Shown piece after piece: positions 30,691 through 39,002 of a stretch of 64,000 nt of DNA (positions are counted from its first letter, which is position 1; each line of letters opens with the position of its first letter). Made by a program: the position numbers and the translations under genes. The DNA is taken from contig JAJVIQ010000003.1 in assembly GCA_022071965.1 (NCBI GenBank), positions 306,356-370,355 on the forward strand. The letters are read 5' to 3'. The notes below the pieces were generated by a model, which was not told the DNA's origin, ran no database searches, and was given only the letters and a program-made list of their open reading frames with translations. This DNA is from Gammaproteobacteria bacterium. GTDB lineage: Bacteria; Pseudomonadota; Gammaproteobacteria; JAJPIJ01.

Positions 30691-31353
30691 ATGGCATATC
30701 GCCACTTCGAGTCTGTCGAGAAACACGCGTGGATGCTCGGCATCCTGACCGCCGTCATGGTGTCGCTGGGCGGCCTCGCCGAGATATTGCCGACCTTCGT
30801 CGAGGCGACCCGCGTCAAGCTGGCGGCTGGCGGCAAACCCTACGATCCGCTGCGTCTGGCCGGCCGCGACATCTACGTGCGCGAAGGCTGCTATCTCTGC
30901 CATTCACAGATGATCCGCGCGCTGCGCTTCGAAACGCAGCGCTATGGCCGGTTCTCCACCGCCGAGGAGTCGGTCTACGACAGGCCGTTCCAGTGGGGTT
31001 CCAAACGCACCGGCCCGGACCTCGCGCGCGTGGGCGGCAAGTACTCCGATGACTGGCAGCGCGTGCACCTGATGGACCCGCGCGCCGTCGTACCCCAGTC
31101 GAACATGCCCGCCTATCCGTGGCTGGCGACGGCCAGGATCGACGGCGCCGATATCGCGGCACGGATGCGCACGCTGCGCAGGCTCGGTGACCCTTACACC
31201 GACGCCGACATCGCCGCGGCCATGTCGGTGGACGGCAGGACGGAACTCGACGCCCTGGTCGCCTATCTGCAGGGCCTCGGCCTTGCCAACGGGCCGCAGC
31301 CGGCTCAGGCCGGCGCCGCTGCCGCCGCGCCGGTCGCGAGGACGTCACCGTGA
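30691..31353 (+). CDS. ccoO: cbb3-type cytochrome c oxidase subunit II
   Basis: This 220-residue membrane-anchored mono-haem cytochrome c has one N-terminal helix (about 12-34) and the haem motif CYLCHSQMIRALRFET near residue 68. The family segments RTGPDLARVGGKY and NMPAYPWL (axial Met) are present. The tail is Ala/Pro-rich. It transfers electrons to CcoN. It overlaps ccoQ by four bases (GTGA). Confidence 0.96.
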   Translation: MAYRHFESVEKHAWMLGILTAVMVSLGGLAEILPTFVEATRVKLAAGGKPYDPLRLAGRDIYVREGCYLCHSQMIRALRFETQRYGRFSTAEESVYDRPFQWGSKRTGPDLARVGGKYSDDWQRVHLMDPRAVVPQSNMPAYPWLATARIDGADIAARMRTLRRLGDPYTDADIAAAMSVDGRTELDALVAYLQGLGLANGPQPAQAGAAAAAPVARTSP

Positions 31354-31544
31354 GCGCGGTCTGGGGTCATGTCGCCGGGGTCTTCATCGTGCTGATGATG
31401 GCGACGTTCCTCGGCATCTGGGCCTGGGCCTGGCTGCCGCGTCACAAACGCACGTTCGGCTGGCTGGCCCGCCTGCCGATGGAAGACGGCGCCGCACCGG
31501 CGGACGACTCGATTCCACCGACAGAAGAGGAGGAGCGGCGATGA
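31350..31544 (+). CDS. ccoQ: cbb3-type oxidase subunit CcoQ
   Basis: This 64-residue single-helix protein (hydrophobic 5-28) has an acidic C-terminus (EEEERR), the normal CcoQ architecture. Its GTG start overlaps the ccoO stop and its stop overlaps the ccoP start (ATGA). It stabilises the complex. Confidence 0.88.
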   Translation: MSAVWGHVAGVFIVLMMATFLGIWAWAWLPRHKRTFGWLARLPMEDGAAPADDSIPPTEEEERR

Positions 31545-32452
31545 GCAGCGGCTGGTCCTGGTGGGTCATCGGCCTGATCGTCTTCAACCTGGGGGTGACG
31601 TTCTTCCTCTTCCTGTGGGCGCCGCGTGCCAAGGTACCGGTACTGCCCGACGGCACGACCGGTCACGTCTGGGCCCACGGCGTCCTGCGCGAGGGCATGC
31701 ACCGGCTGCCGGGCTGGTGGATCGTGGCGTCGTTCGCCATGTATTTCATCGCGTTGGGCTACCTGGTGCTGTATCCGGGATTCGGCAACCACAAGGGCGC
31801 GCTCGACTGGACGTCAGGAAAGGAGCTCGCCGCTGCCACGGCCGCCAACACCGCGAAGCTCGACCCCGTGCTGAAGCGACTTGCCGCGATGAGCGTCGAG
31901 GCGATTGCCCGCGACGCCCAGGCGCAGCGGATCGGCGGCCGCCTGTTCATCGACAATTGCGCCGCCTGCCACGGTCGGACCGGTCGCGGCAACCCGTCGC
32001 TGGGCGCACCGAACCTGACGGACGAGGACTGGCTCTATGGCGGCACCGGACAGGACATCACGACATCCATACGCGGCGGGCGCTCGGGCGTGATGCCGCC
32101 GTGGAACTCGCTCGGAGAGCCGGCCGTGAGAAACCTCGTCGAGTACGTGTTGGGCCTGTCGGGCAAGCCCTACAACACCGCGGCCGCGGCGGCCGCGGAA
32201 CCGACGTTCAAGACGACTTGCGCGGCCTGTCACGGGCCGGATGGCAGGGGCAACCCGCTGCTCGGCGCGCCGAACCTGACCGACAACATCTGGCTGTACG
32301 GCGGCACACAGGCGGCGGTCGAAACGACGATTCGCGGCGGCCGCCAGGGGCACATGCCTGCGTGGAGTCCGCGCCTGTCCGACGACGACATCCACGTCCT
32401 CGCCGGCTACGTCTATCATCTGTCACACGATGGAGACGCAGACACGAAGTAA
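31541..32452 (+). CDS. ccoP: cbb3-type cytochrome c oxidase subunit III (di-haem)
   Basis: This is a 303-residue protein with two N-terminal membrane helices and two cytochrome c domains, each with a CAACHG haem motif (CAACHGRTGRGN and CAACHGPDGRGN). The axial Met regions are GVMPPW and GHMPAW. ATG 31541 follows an AGGAG site and overlaps ccoQ. It is the electron entry subunit. The assembly genes ccoGHIS are not in the window. Confidence 0.96.
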   Translation: MSSGWSWWVIGLIVFNLGVTFFLFLWAPRAKVPVLPDGTTGHVWAHGVLREGMHRLPGWWIVASFAMYFIALGYLVLYPGFGNHKGALDWTSGKELAAATAANTAKLDPVLKRLAAMSVEAIARDAQAQRIGGRLFIDNCAACHGRTGRGNPSLGAPNLTDEDWLYGGTGQDITTSIRGGRSGVMPPWNSLGEPAVRNLVEYVLGLSGKPYNTAAAAAAEPTFKTTCAACHGPDGRGNPLLGAPNLTDNIWLYGGTQAAVETTIRGGRQGHMPAWSPRLSDDDIHVLAGYVYHLSHDGDADTK

Positions 32453-32642
32453 CCCGCCGCACCGGGCTTCCTGGTATTCGCAGCCGATCGTCTGGCTGGG
32501 CATCGCCGTGTTCGCGGCCTCGCTCGCCGGCAGCATCTGGCTGATGGTCGTCGGCGCGCGCTACGACGACGCGCGCATTCCCACCAGCCATCAGGTCTTC
32601 GGCGTGCCGGCGCAGCAGGCGCCGCGCCCGTCACCTCCATGA
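32430..32642 (+). CDS. Small single-helix membrane protein behind ccoP
   Basis: This 70-residue protein overlaps the end of ccoP by 23 bases in another frame. One membrane helix (about 19-42, IVWLGIAVFAASLAGSIWLM) is followed by a short periplasmic Pro-rich tail. The position and layout suggest a cbb3 accessory protein, reminiscent of the membrane part of CcoH/FixH, but it is far too short for a full CcoH. I do not assign a name. Confidence 0.6.
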   Translation: METQTRSNPPHRASWYSQPIVWLGIAVFAASLAGSIWLMVVGARYDDARIPTSHQVFGVPAQQAPRPSPP

Positions 32643-33003
32643 TGCGCCCGCACAGCGGCCGCACCGCGCGTTCCACGCTGGCGCGGGTGCGATGGAAGAA
32701 CAGGGCGAGGCTCTCCCCAGACAGGCAAGCGGCGGGGCGCGCAGGTCCTGCTCCCGCTCCTTCATCAACGGAATACGCAAGCCGCGGCTCCACGGCGAGG
32801 GCCTGCCTGCGCGCTTCACGTTTGCTGTCACCATTGCGATCGGATGACGAGGGTGTCGCCCGCCGCGGCGTATGGAGCTTTTTCTGCCCCGGTCGCCACG
32901 AACGGCGAATGATCGCAGCTTTCAGCTTCGTTTCAGGTTGATCTTTCAAAATTTTCTCCACCCGGCGCAGTGCCGGACCAGCCACCACCAAGGAGCCCTC
33001 ACC
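32643..33003. other. Intergenic region upstream of the flavin operon
   Basis: The 361 bases after the cbb3 cluster have no convincing gene. Both strands contain open frames, but none resembles a protein I know. The last 90 bases are AT-rich, carry direct repeats (separate entry) and probably the promoter of the downstream PepSY/ApbE operon. Confidence 0.4.
32920..32949 (+). promoter_or_regulatory. Direct TTTCAG repeats, candidate response-regulator box
   Basis: TTTCAG at 32920, TTTCAG at 32931 and TTTCAA at 32944 are spaced 11 and 13 bases apart, an arrangement typical of OmpR/PhoB-family response-regulator sites. It lies in an AT-rich stretch 55-84 bases before the first gene of the flavin operon. 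No regulator of that family is encoded nearby. Confidence 0.45.
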
Positions 33004-33264
33004 ATGCGACCCACCACGCACGCCCGCCGCGATCCGGTGCTGGCACGGGTACAGGCCCTGTGCGCAAAGGCGCGGCCACCGGTTCGACTCACGGTGCACG
33101 GCCAGGCCCAGGGTCAGGCTCCGAGGCCGCAGGACCTGGAAGCGGTCCCCGGGCCGATGGACATCTGCTCCTGCGGACCGCAAGGCCTGGGCGATGCACT
33201 GCACGAGCACGCCGGCGGTCGACGGCCTTGGCGCCTGCACCGCGAGTCGTTTGCCATGCGTTGA
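33004..33264 (+). CDS. Short ORF equal to the C-terminal part of a ferric-reductase-like NAD-binding domain
   Basis: This 86-residue ORF begins with an ATG preceded by AAGGAG, so it may be translated. Its sequence follows the last part of ferric reductase/ferredoxin-NADP reductase domains: RDPVLARVQALCAKAR, then DICSCGPQGLGDALHEHAGG and the closing LHRESFAMR, the usual FCGPxGxGxxL ... FHxExFxMR pattern. The FAD domain and the membrane haem domain are absent. Either it is a truncated remnant or a retained stand-alone piece of the adjacent redox operon. Confidence 0.65.
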   Translation: MRPTTHARRDPVLARVQALCAKARPPVRLTVHGQAQGQAPRPQDLEAVPGPMDICSCGPQGLGDALHEHAGGRRPWRLHRESFAMR

Positions 33265-33286
33265 TCGCAGGAAAGGAGGTTAACCC

Positions 33287-33682
33287 ATGAAAACCCATCC
33301 ATCGCTGGCAGCCCTTTTTCTGGGCCTGGCGGCGGCACCGGTGCTGGCAGGCGATGACTGCGATGCGCCCGTGCAGGACTGGCAGCCGCGCGACGCGGTC
33401 ATGCAGATGGCCGCGCAGCAGGGCTGGCAGGTGCAACGCCTGAAGATCGACGACGGCTGCTACGAGATTCGCGGCCGCGATGCGCAGGGCCGTGCCTTCA
33501 AGGCCAGGCTCGACCCCCAGACGCTGCGGATCATGAAGATGAAAATGGGTGATCGCGACCATGACCGCGAGCGCTACCGCGCCGGCGAGCGCACGCAGGG
33601 TGGGGACGCATCACCGCGCAGCGGCGATGGTGACGCGGCTCCCCCCGCGCCCGGCGCCACGCCACACGGCTCCATCGAATGA
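33287..33682 (+). CDS. Periplasmic PepSY-domain protein
   Basis: This 131-residue protein has a signal peptide (MKTHPSLAALFLGLAAAPVLA) and one small PepSY domain (VMQMAAQQGWQVQRLKIDDG ... RAFKARLDPQTL). The last 45 residues are low-complexity Asp/Arg/Gly/Pro. An AAAGGAGG site precedes the ATG. It sits at the front of the DUF2271-PepSY-flavodoxin-ApbE operon and is probably a redox-complex accessory. PepSY domains are often protease-inhibitor-like, but no such role is evident here. Confidence 0.85.
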   Translation: MKTHPSLAALFLGLAAAPVLAGDDCDAPVQDWQPRDAVMQMAAQQGWQVQRLKIDDGCYEIRGRDAQGRAFKARLDPQTLRIMKMKMGDRDHDRERYRAGERTQGGDASPRSGDGDAAPPAPGATPHGSIE

Positions 33683-33701
33683 CCCTCAACGGAGAACGAC
33701 C

Positions 33702-34178
33702 ATGTCCAGACCCCTGATGACCACCGTGGCCGCCGCCTGCGCGCTGGCCCTGCCCGCCGCGGCGCACAGCCGCCCGGTTACGATTGCGACCACGCTCGAG
33801 AACTATGGCGGCGATGGCGCCTATCTGGCCGTGTACCTCACCGATGCCCAGGGCGCTTATGCCCGCACTCTGTGGGTGGCCGGCGGCAAGGCCAAGTATT
33901 ACACGCACCTGTCGGGCTGGAACCGCCTGTCCTCCGGCGACAGCAAGCGCCTGCAGGGCGTGACCGGCGCCAGCGTGGGCCAGGGTCGCACCCTCAGGGT
34001 GACGGCCGACCTCGCGGATGCACTGATAGACGCGGGCTACGAGATCCGCATCGACGCCGCGGTGGAAGACATGCGCGACAGCCCGGCCGAAATCCGCGTG
34101 CCGCTGAGCGCTGCCAACGCGGGCAAGCCTCATGCGGGGCGGCAATACATCCAGTCCTTCAGCTTCGAGCTGCAATAA
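33702..34178 (+). CDS. Exported DUF2271 protein
   Basis: This is a 158-residue protein with a signal peptide (MSRPLMTTVAAACALALPAA). The DUF2271 core is clear (ENYGGDGAYLAVYLTDAQGA, RTLWVAGGKAKYYTHLSGWN, GYEIRIDAAVED). The segment QGVTGAS at residues 86-91 resembles the (S/T)GA(T/S) motif to which ApbE attaches FMN, so a covalently flavinylated periplasmic carrier is a reasonable idea, though the family's usual Asp is Gln here. It is 19 bases after the PepSY gene and 11 before the reductase gene. Confidence 0.85.
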   Translation: MSRPLMTTVAAACALALPAAAHSRPVTIATTLENYGGDGAYLAVYLTDAQGAYARTLWVAGGKAKYYTHLSGWNRLSSGDSKRLQGVTGASVGQGRTLRVTADLADALIDAGYEIRIDAAVEDMRDSPAEIRVPLSAANAGKPHAGRQYIQSFSFELQ

Positions 34179-34189
34179 GGGAGGGCGGC

Positions 34190-36397
34190 ATGGACTGGCG
34201 GCCGATCCATCGCTGGCTGGGCCTGGTGGCGGGTACCATCGCCCTGATACTGGGCATCACCGGCGCCGTCCTGGCCGTCGACTCCGTGCGGGATGCCTGG
34301 CAGTCGGTACCCGCTGCGGCGGATCTGCCGGTCGCCGCCCTGGCGCAACGCGTGTCGGCCACCATCTCCGGGGCAGAGGAGATCCGCCGCCTGCCCTCGG
34401 GCGACATCGTGGTCTATGCCTTCGATGCCGGCCGGGCCATGGCTTCGCGGGTGGATCCGGCCGATGGCCGCGTGCTCGGTCCCTACCGGCCCTCGGGGCT
34501 GTCGCACTGGTTCAAGAAGCTGCACCGCTCCTTCCTGCTCGGCGATGCGGGGCGCCTGGGGGCGGCGGCCGTCGCGCTGGGCATGCTGCTGCTGTCCGTA
34601 TCGGGCCTGATGCTGATGCTGCGCCGCATGGGCGGCTGGCGGCGGCTCGCCGACCGGATGCGCGGTTCGCTGGTGCAGCGCCTGCATGCCGCGACAGGGC
34701 GTGCCGTGCTGGTCGTGCTCCTGCTCAGCTCGGCGACGGCATTGTACATGAGCGCTGCCACCTTCGACCTGGTGGTGCTGGATGCCGGCTCCGAGCCCGA
34801 TGTGGTATCCGTGCAGATCGCACAGGCCGAGCTTCCCGCCGGGCGGTTGCCGCTGCTGCAGGGCCTGCGCGTGGGGGACTTGCGCCGACTGGGCTTTCCG
34901 AGCGCCGCAGACCCCGAGGACACCTGGAAAGTGACCACCGCCCAAGGCCAGGGTTGGGTGGACAGGTATTCCGGCCAGACGCTGGCCTGGCAAGACGCCA
35001 CGGCTGCGCAGCGCATCCACGACTGGGCGATGCTGCTCCATACTGGCGAAGGCGCATGGGTGTGGGCGCTGGTGCTCGGTCCCGCGGGAGCCAGCATCCC
35101 GCTGTTCTGGGTGACGGGCCTGATCCTGTGGAGGCAGGGACGCCTGCCCCGGCCCCGCCTGGCCGACAACAGCCCGTCGGCGCAGGCCGATGTGCTGATC
35201 TTCGTCGCCAGCGAGACCGGGAGCACCTGGGGCTTTGCGCAGACTCTGCATGATGCCCTGGTGCGCAGCGGACACCGCGTGCACACCAACAGCCTCGAGC
35301 ATTTCCAGGTCGGCACGGCGGCGCGAAGGGTCTTCTTGCTGGCCGCCACCTATGGCGAAGGTCAGCCCCCGGCCCATGCGGCCCGGGCGCTGGAGCGCAT
35401 CGCCCGCACGCCGGTGACGGCAGCGCAGGTCGCGGTGCTGGGCTTCGGTGACCGGCAGTACCCCGCCTTCTGTGCGTTTGCCGAGGCCCTGGACGCCGCA
35501 CTGGGTGCACAAGGCTGGTCAACGCTGCTGCCGCTGACCCGGATCCACCAGCAATCGGCCCAGGAATTCGCCCGCTGGGGGCAGGACTTGGCCCGGGCGC
35601 TGGGCGAGCCGCTCGAGCTGGCCTACCGGCCGCGCCTGCCGCCGACCACCGAGCTGCAACTGCTGTCGCGCCAGGACTACCCCGGTGGCGCCGACCAGCC
35701 GGCCGTCATCCTGCGCTTCGGGCTGCCCGCGCAGCGCTGGCGCGATCGCCTGGCGGGGCAGGGGCTGGCGCGTTTCGTCGCCGGCGACCTGCTGGGCGTG
35801 CTGGCGCCCGGCTCAGGCGCGCCGCGCTACTACTCGCTGGCCTCCGGTCGGCGCGACGGCTTCGTGGAAATCTGCGTGCGCCGACTGCCCGGCGGCGTGT
35901 GCTCCGGCTTTCTGCACGGGCTGCAACCGGGCGACTCGATCCAGGCCTTCGTGCGGCCCAACCCCGGTTTTGCGCTGGACGGCGAACGGCGGCCCGTGGT
36001 GCTGATCGGTGCGGGCACCGGCGTGGCGCCGCTGGTCGGCTTCATCCGCGCCAATGCGCGGCGCACGCCGATGCACTTGTACTTCGGCGCCCGCGATCCG
36101 GCGCGCGATTTTTACTTCGGCGCCGAACTCGAGCGCTGGCTGGGCGAGAAGCGCCTGGCGAGCCTGCGCACGGTTTTCTCGCGCGTCGCCAACGGCGGCG
36201 GCTACGTGCAGGACGCGCTGCACCGCGATGCCGGCCGCGTGCGCGCCTTGCTGGCCCGCGGTGCGGCCGTCCGCGTGTGCGGCAGCCGCCCGATGGCGCA
36301 GGGCGTGGCTCGGGTGCTCGACGACATCCTGGGCACGCTGCGCCTGAGTGTCGCGCAACTCAAGGCGAAGGGCCGCTATGCCGAAGACGTCTTCTGA
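34190..36397 (+). CDS. PepSY membrane flavoreductase (PepSY-flavodoxin-FAD/NAD domains)
   Basis: This is a 735-residue fusion. The N-terminal part is a PepSY-associated membrane module: helices at about 9-30, 122-144, 170-190 and 288-314, with His residues H7, H106, H112, H166 and H284 as possible haem or cofactor ligands. After residue 333 comes a flavodoxin domain (ASETGSTWG FMN loop; ATYGEGQPP), then a sulfite-reductase/CPR-like FAD domain (RYYSLASGR) and an NAD(P) domain (LIGAGTGVAPLVGF, VRVCGSRPMAQGV). It probably passes electrons from cytoplasmic NAD(P)H through the membrane to periplasmic flavin or haem partners. It overlaps apbE by 20 bases. Confidence 0.88.
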   Translation: MDWRPIHRWLGLVAGTIALILGITGAVLAVDSVRDAWQSVPAAADLPVAALAQRVSATISGAEEIRRLPSGDIVVYAFDAGRAMASRVDPADGRVLGPYRPSGLSHWFKKLHRSFLLGDAGRLGAAAVALGMLLLSVSGLMLMLRRMGGWRRLADRMRGSLVQRLHAATGRAVLVVLLLSSATALYMSAATFDLVVLDAGSEPDVVSVQIAQAELPAGRLPLLQGLRVGDLRRLGFPSAADPEDTWKVTTAQGQGWVDRYSGQTLAWQDATAAQRIHDWAMLLHTGEGAWVWALVLGPAGASIPLFWVTGLILWRQGRLPRPRLADNSPSAQADVLIFVASETGSTWGFAQTLHDALVRSGHRVHTNSLEHFQVGTAARRVFLLAATYGEGQPPAHAARALERIARTPVTAAQVAVLGFGDRQYPAFCAFAEALDAALGAQGWSTLLPLTRIHQQSAQEFARWGQDLARALGEPLELAYRPRLPPTTELQLLSRQDYPGGADQPAVILRFGLPAQRWRDRLAGQGLARFVAGDLLGVLAPGSGAPRYYSLASGRRDGFVEICVRRLPGGVCSGFLHGLQPGDSIQAFVRPNPGFALDGERRPVVLIGAGTGVAPLVGFIRANARRTPMHLYFGARDPARDFYFGAELERWLGEKRLASLRTVFSRVANGGGYVQDALHRDAGRVRALLARGAAVRVCGSRPMAQGVARVLDDILGTLRLSVAQLKAKGRYAEDVF

Positions 36398-37346
36398 GGC
36401 TGCCGGGCGGGGGCAGCGCATCCATCTGCACGGGCCCGCGATGGGCACCCGCTGGTCGGTGAGCTGCGATGTCGAACCGGACATCGGAACCGGCGCGCTT
36501 CGCCAGGATTTGGCCGCGGCGGTCGAGCGGGTGGACCAGCAGATGTCGCCGTGGGCGCCGGCGAGCGACCTGAACCGGCTGAACCGCGCCCCGCCCGATC
36601 AATGGGTGGCCCTGCCCGCCGAGATCCTGCAGGTGCTGACCCGTGCGCTGGAGATCAGCCGCCAGAGCAGCGGCGCCTTCGACCCGGCCGTGGGCGCTCT
36701 GGTCGACGCCTGGGGTTTTGGCGCCGTGCGCGATGGCCCCGATGCAGCCGCCATCCGTGCCGCCGCGCAGGCGGCATACCACCCGTCCCACCAGAGGCTG
36801 GAGCTGGATGCGGCCGCCGGCCGCGCGTGCAAGCGCGCCCCCCTGCAACTCGACCTGTGCGGCATTGCCAAGGGCTACGCCGTCGATCGGATGGCCGCCG
36901 TGTTGCAGCGCCACGGCGTGCAGCATGCGCTCGCGGCCCTCGACGGCGAGCTGCGCGCCGTAGGCAGCCAGGCCGACGGCCAGCCCTGGGCCGTGGCCGT
37001 GGAGAGCCCGAAAGCCGGGTGCCGTGCCGTCCATGGCGTCATCGAGCTGCAGGACCTGGCCGTGGCCACCTCGGGCGACTACCGCCGCTTCGTGGACGTG
37101 GGCGGCGTGCGCCTGTCGCACACCATGGACGCACGCCGCGCCGCACCGGTGCACAATGACGTGGCCTCGGTCACCGTGCTGGCGGACGAGGGTATGAACG
37201 CCGATGCCTGGGCCACCGCGCTGCTGGTCGCTGGCGCGGGCGAAGGTCTGGCCTTGGCCCAGCGCATGGGGCTGGAGGCGCTGTTCCTGCTGCGCCGCGA
37301 AGGCCGCTTGGTCGAGCTGGGGCTGGGGCGCCTGGGCGCCGCATGA
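36378..37346 (+). CDS. apbE: FAD:protein FMN transferase
   Basis: This 322-residue ApbE-family enzyme attaches FMN to Thr/Ser of extracytoplasmic proteins. Family features are MGTRWSVS, DLCGIAKGYAVDRM (near 165-178), HTMDARRAAPVHNDVASVTV (near 255) and the metal Asp in NADAWATALLVAG. No clear signal peptide or lipobox precedes the domain, which is unusual because ApbE usually acts outside the cytoplasm. It overlaps the reductase gene, and the DUF2271 protein is the most likely target. Confidence 0.92.
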   Translation: MPKTSSEAAGRGQRIHLHGPAMGTRWSVSCDVEPDIGTGALRQDLAAAVERVDQQMSPWAPASDLNRLNRAPPDQWVALPAEILQVLTRALEISRQSSGAFDPAVGALVDAWGFGAVRDGPDAAAIRAAAQAAYHPSHQRLELDAAAGRACKRAPLQLDLCGIAKGYAVDRMAAVLQRHGVQHALAALDGELRAVGSQADGQPWAVAVESPKAGCRAVHGVIELQDLAVATSGDYRRFVDVGGVRLSHTMDARRAAPVHNDVASVTVLADEGMNADAWATALLVAGAGEGLALAQRMGLEALFLLRREGRLVELGLGRLGAA

Positions 37347-37677
37347 GAACGTCTGGAAGCCCGCCAGCGTGACGCCGACCTGGCGCACCGCGCGCGAGGT
37401 GGCGCTGACGGGCTCCCGGCCCAGGCCGATCGCGGTGCAGGCGCACCGGGACGCAGTGTGAACGCCGCGGCCCCGACCTGGTCCCAGCCGATGTCGAACA
37501 AGGTGCTCAGGAAGCACCAGGGGATGGCAAAGATGACGCGTACACTGGGCCGCGGCGGCCTGCGGGACATGATGTGCGGTCTCCCCCGGATGACGGCTGG
37601 GGCGGCGGGGCTGCCGCCGCGCTGACCCACCGCGCGGCTCCCCGCGCCGCCGAGTGGCCCACGACAGGAGGCAAACC
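37347..37677. other. Intergenic region with a possible decayed minus-strand ORF
   Basis: No intact gene is seen. On the minus strand an ATG at 37570, after GGGGGAGA, begins MSRRPPRPSVRVIFAIPWCF and runs on to FDIGWDQVG, which looks like real membrane-protein sequence. The frame then degenerates, and a second frame reads GREPVSATSRAVRQVGVTLA. Together these suggest a frameshifted small gene; I cannot name it. Confidence 0.3.
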
Positions 37678-38535
37678 ATGAATACGCAGGCACAAGTCCA
37701 GCGGGCGCAGCGCTTTCGCGCGCTGCACGACCGCAGCCGGGTGCTGCTGCTGCCCAACGCCTGGGACGCTGGCAGCGCGCGGGTATTCGAGGACCTCGGC
37801 TTCGACGCCATCGCCACGACCAGCGGTGGCATGGCCTGGTCGCTGGGCTACGCCGACGGCGAGCATATGCCGTTGAGCGAGGCCGTCGCCGCGATCCGGC
37901 GCATCGTGCGCGTCACCTCGCTGCCGGTCAGCGCGGATTTCGAGGCGGGCTACGGCGAGTCGCCCGAGGCGGTGGCCGCCAGCGTGCGCACGGTGATCGC
38001 TGCCGGTGTGGTCGGCATCAACCTGGAAGACGGCATCCGGCATGAGACGCTGCGCGATATCGACGACGCCGCGCGGCGGATCGCGGCAGCGCGCGAAGCC
38101 GCGCGCGAGGCGGGCGTGCCGATCATCATCAATGCCCGCGTCGATACCTGGATCGTCGATGGCGGCGCAGGCGAGACCGAACGCATCAATGAGACCCTGC
38201 GACGCGCGCGCGCCTACCTTGCTGCCGGTGCGGACTGTATCTATCCCATCGCCCTGGGCAAGCCCGATGCGATCGCCAGGCTGTGCGCGGAGATCGATGC
38301 GCCGGTCAACATCGGCGCGCGCGCCGGCCTGCCGGATCTGGCGGAGCTTGGGCGCCTTGGCGTGGCGCGCGTCAGCACCGCCACCCGGCTGGCCACGCTG
38401 GCACTGTCGGCCGCACGGGAGGCGGCACAAAGGCTGCGCAGCAGCGGCCGCTTCGACGGTCTTGACGCCGCCCTGGGCTACGAGGCCATACAAGGCCTGT
38501 TCCCTCACCCCGGAAACGCGACAGGAGGCACCTGA
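37678..38535 (+). CDS. Isocitrate lyase/PEP mutase-family protein
   Basis: This 285-residue TIM-barrel protein of the PEP mutase/isocitrate lyase superfamily shows the motifs LLLPNAWDAGSARVFEDLGF, ATTSGG, SADFEAGYG (metal Asp), INLEDG and NARVDTW. The usual catalytic Cys of isocitrate lyase (KKCGH) is not present, so it is more like the oxaloacetate/2-methylisocitrate or carboxy-PEP group. A CAGGAGG site precedes ATG 37678. It overlaps the next gene by one base. Confidence 0.87.
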   Translation: MNTQAQVQRAQRFRALHDRSRVLLLPNAWDAGSARVFEDLGFDAIATTSGGMAWSLGYADGEHMPLSEAVAAIRRIVRVTSLPVSADFEAGYGESPEAVAASVRTVIAAGVVGINLEDGIRHETLRDIDDAARRIAAAREAAREAGVPIIINARVDTWIVDGGAGETERINETLRRARAYLAAGADCIYPIALGKPDAIARLCAEIDAPVNIGARAGLPDLAELGRLGVARVSTATRLATLALSAAREAAQRLRSSGRFDGLDAALGYEAIQGLFPHPGNATGGT

Positions 38536-39002
38536 TGCGCCAGCGCCTCGACTACAAGCTCGCCTCGCCCGAAGCGTTCAGGGCGATGCTCCATACCGAG
38601 CATCAGGTCCACGAGAGCGGCCTGGAGGCACCGCTGCTGGAACTGGTCAAGTCACGCGCCTCGCAGATCAACGGCTGCGCATGGTGCCTGGACATGCACA
38701 CCAAGGACGCGCGTGCGCGGGGCGAGACCGAACAGCGCCTGTACCTGCTTGCGGCCTGGCGCGAAGCGCCGTGCTACAGCGAGCGCGAGCGCGCCGCGCT
38801 GGCCTGGACCGAAGCGGTGACCCGGATCGCCACGCACGAAGTGTCCGATGCGGTGTACGAAGAGGCCCGTCGCCACTTCGACGAGAAGGCGCTGGTCGAT
38901 CTGACCCTGGCGATCATCGCGATCAACGGCTGGAACCGGATGAACGTCGCCTTCCGCACCCCGGTCGGCGACTACGTCAGCCCGCACGCGGCGGCGCGCT
39001 GA
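38535..39002 (+). CDS. Carboxymuconolactone decarboxylase-family protein (AhpD-like)
   Basis: This 155-residue CMD-family protein has the redox motif GCAWCLDMHTKDAR (CxxC plus His) near residue 50 and the family pattern NRMNVAFRTPVG at the end. Relatives behave as alkylhydroperoxidase-like enzymes. Its ATG overlaps the stop of the PEP-mutase-like gene (TGATG), so the two are coexpressed. Confidence 0.9.
   Translation: MRQRLDYKLASPEAFRAMLHTEHQVHESGLEAPLLELVKSRASQINGCAWCLDMHTKDARARGETEQRLYLLAAWREAPCYSERERAALAWTEAVTRIATHEVSDAVYEEARRHFDEKALVDLTLAIIAINGWNRMNVAFRTPVGDYVSPHAAAR

Noticed and set aside
32416..33240. Minus-strand 274-codon ORF after the cbb3 genes
   Set aside because: It crosses the end of ccoP, the AT-rich leader and the truncated reductase ORF, with no recognisable domain.
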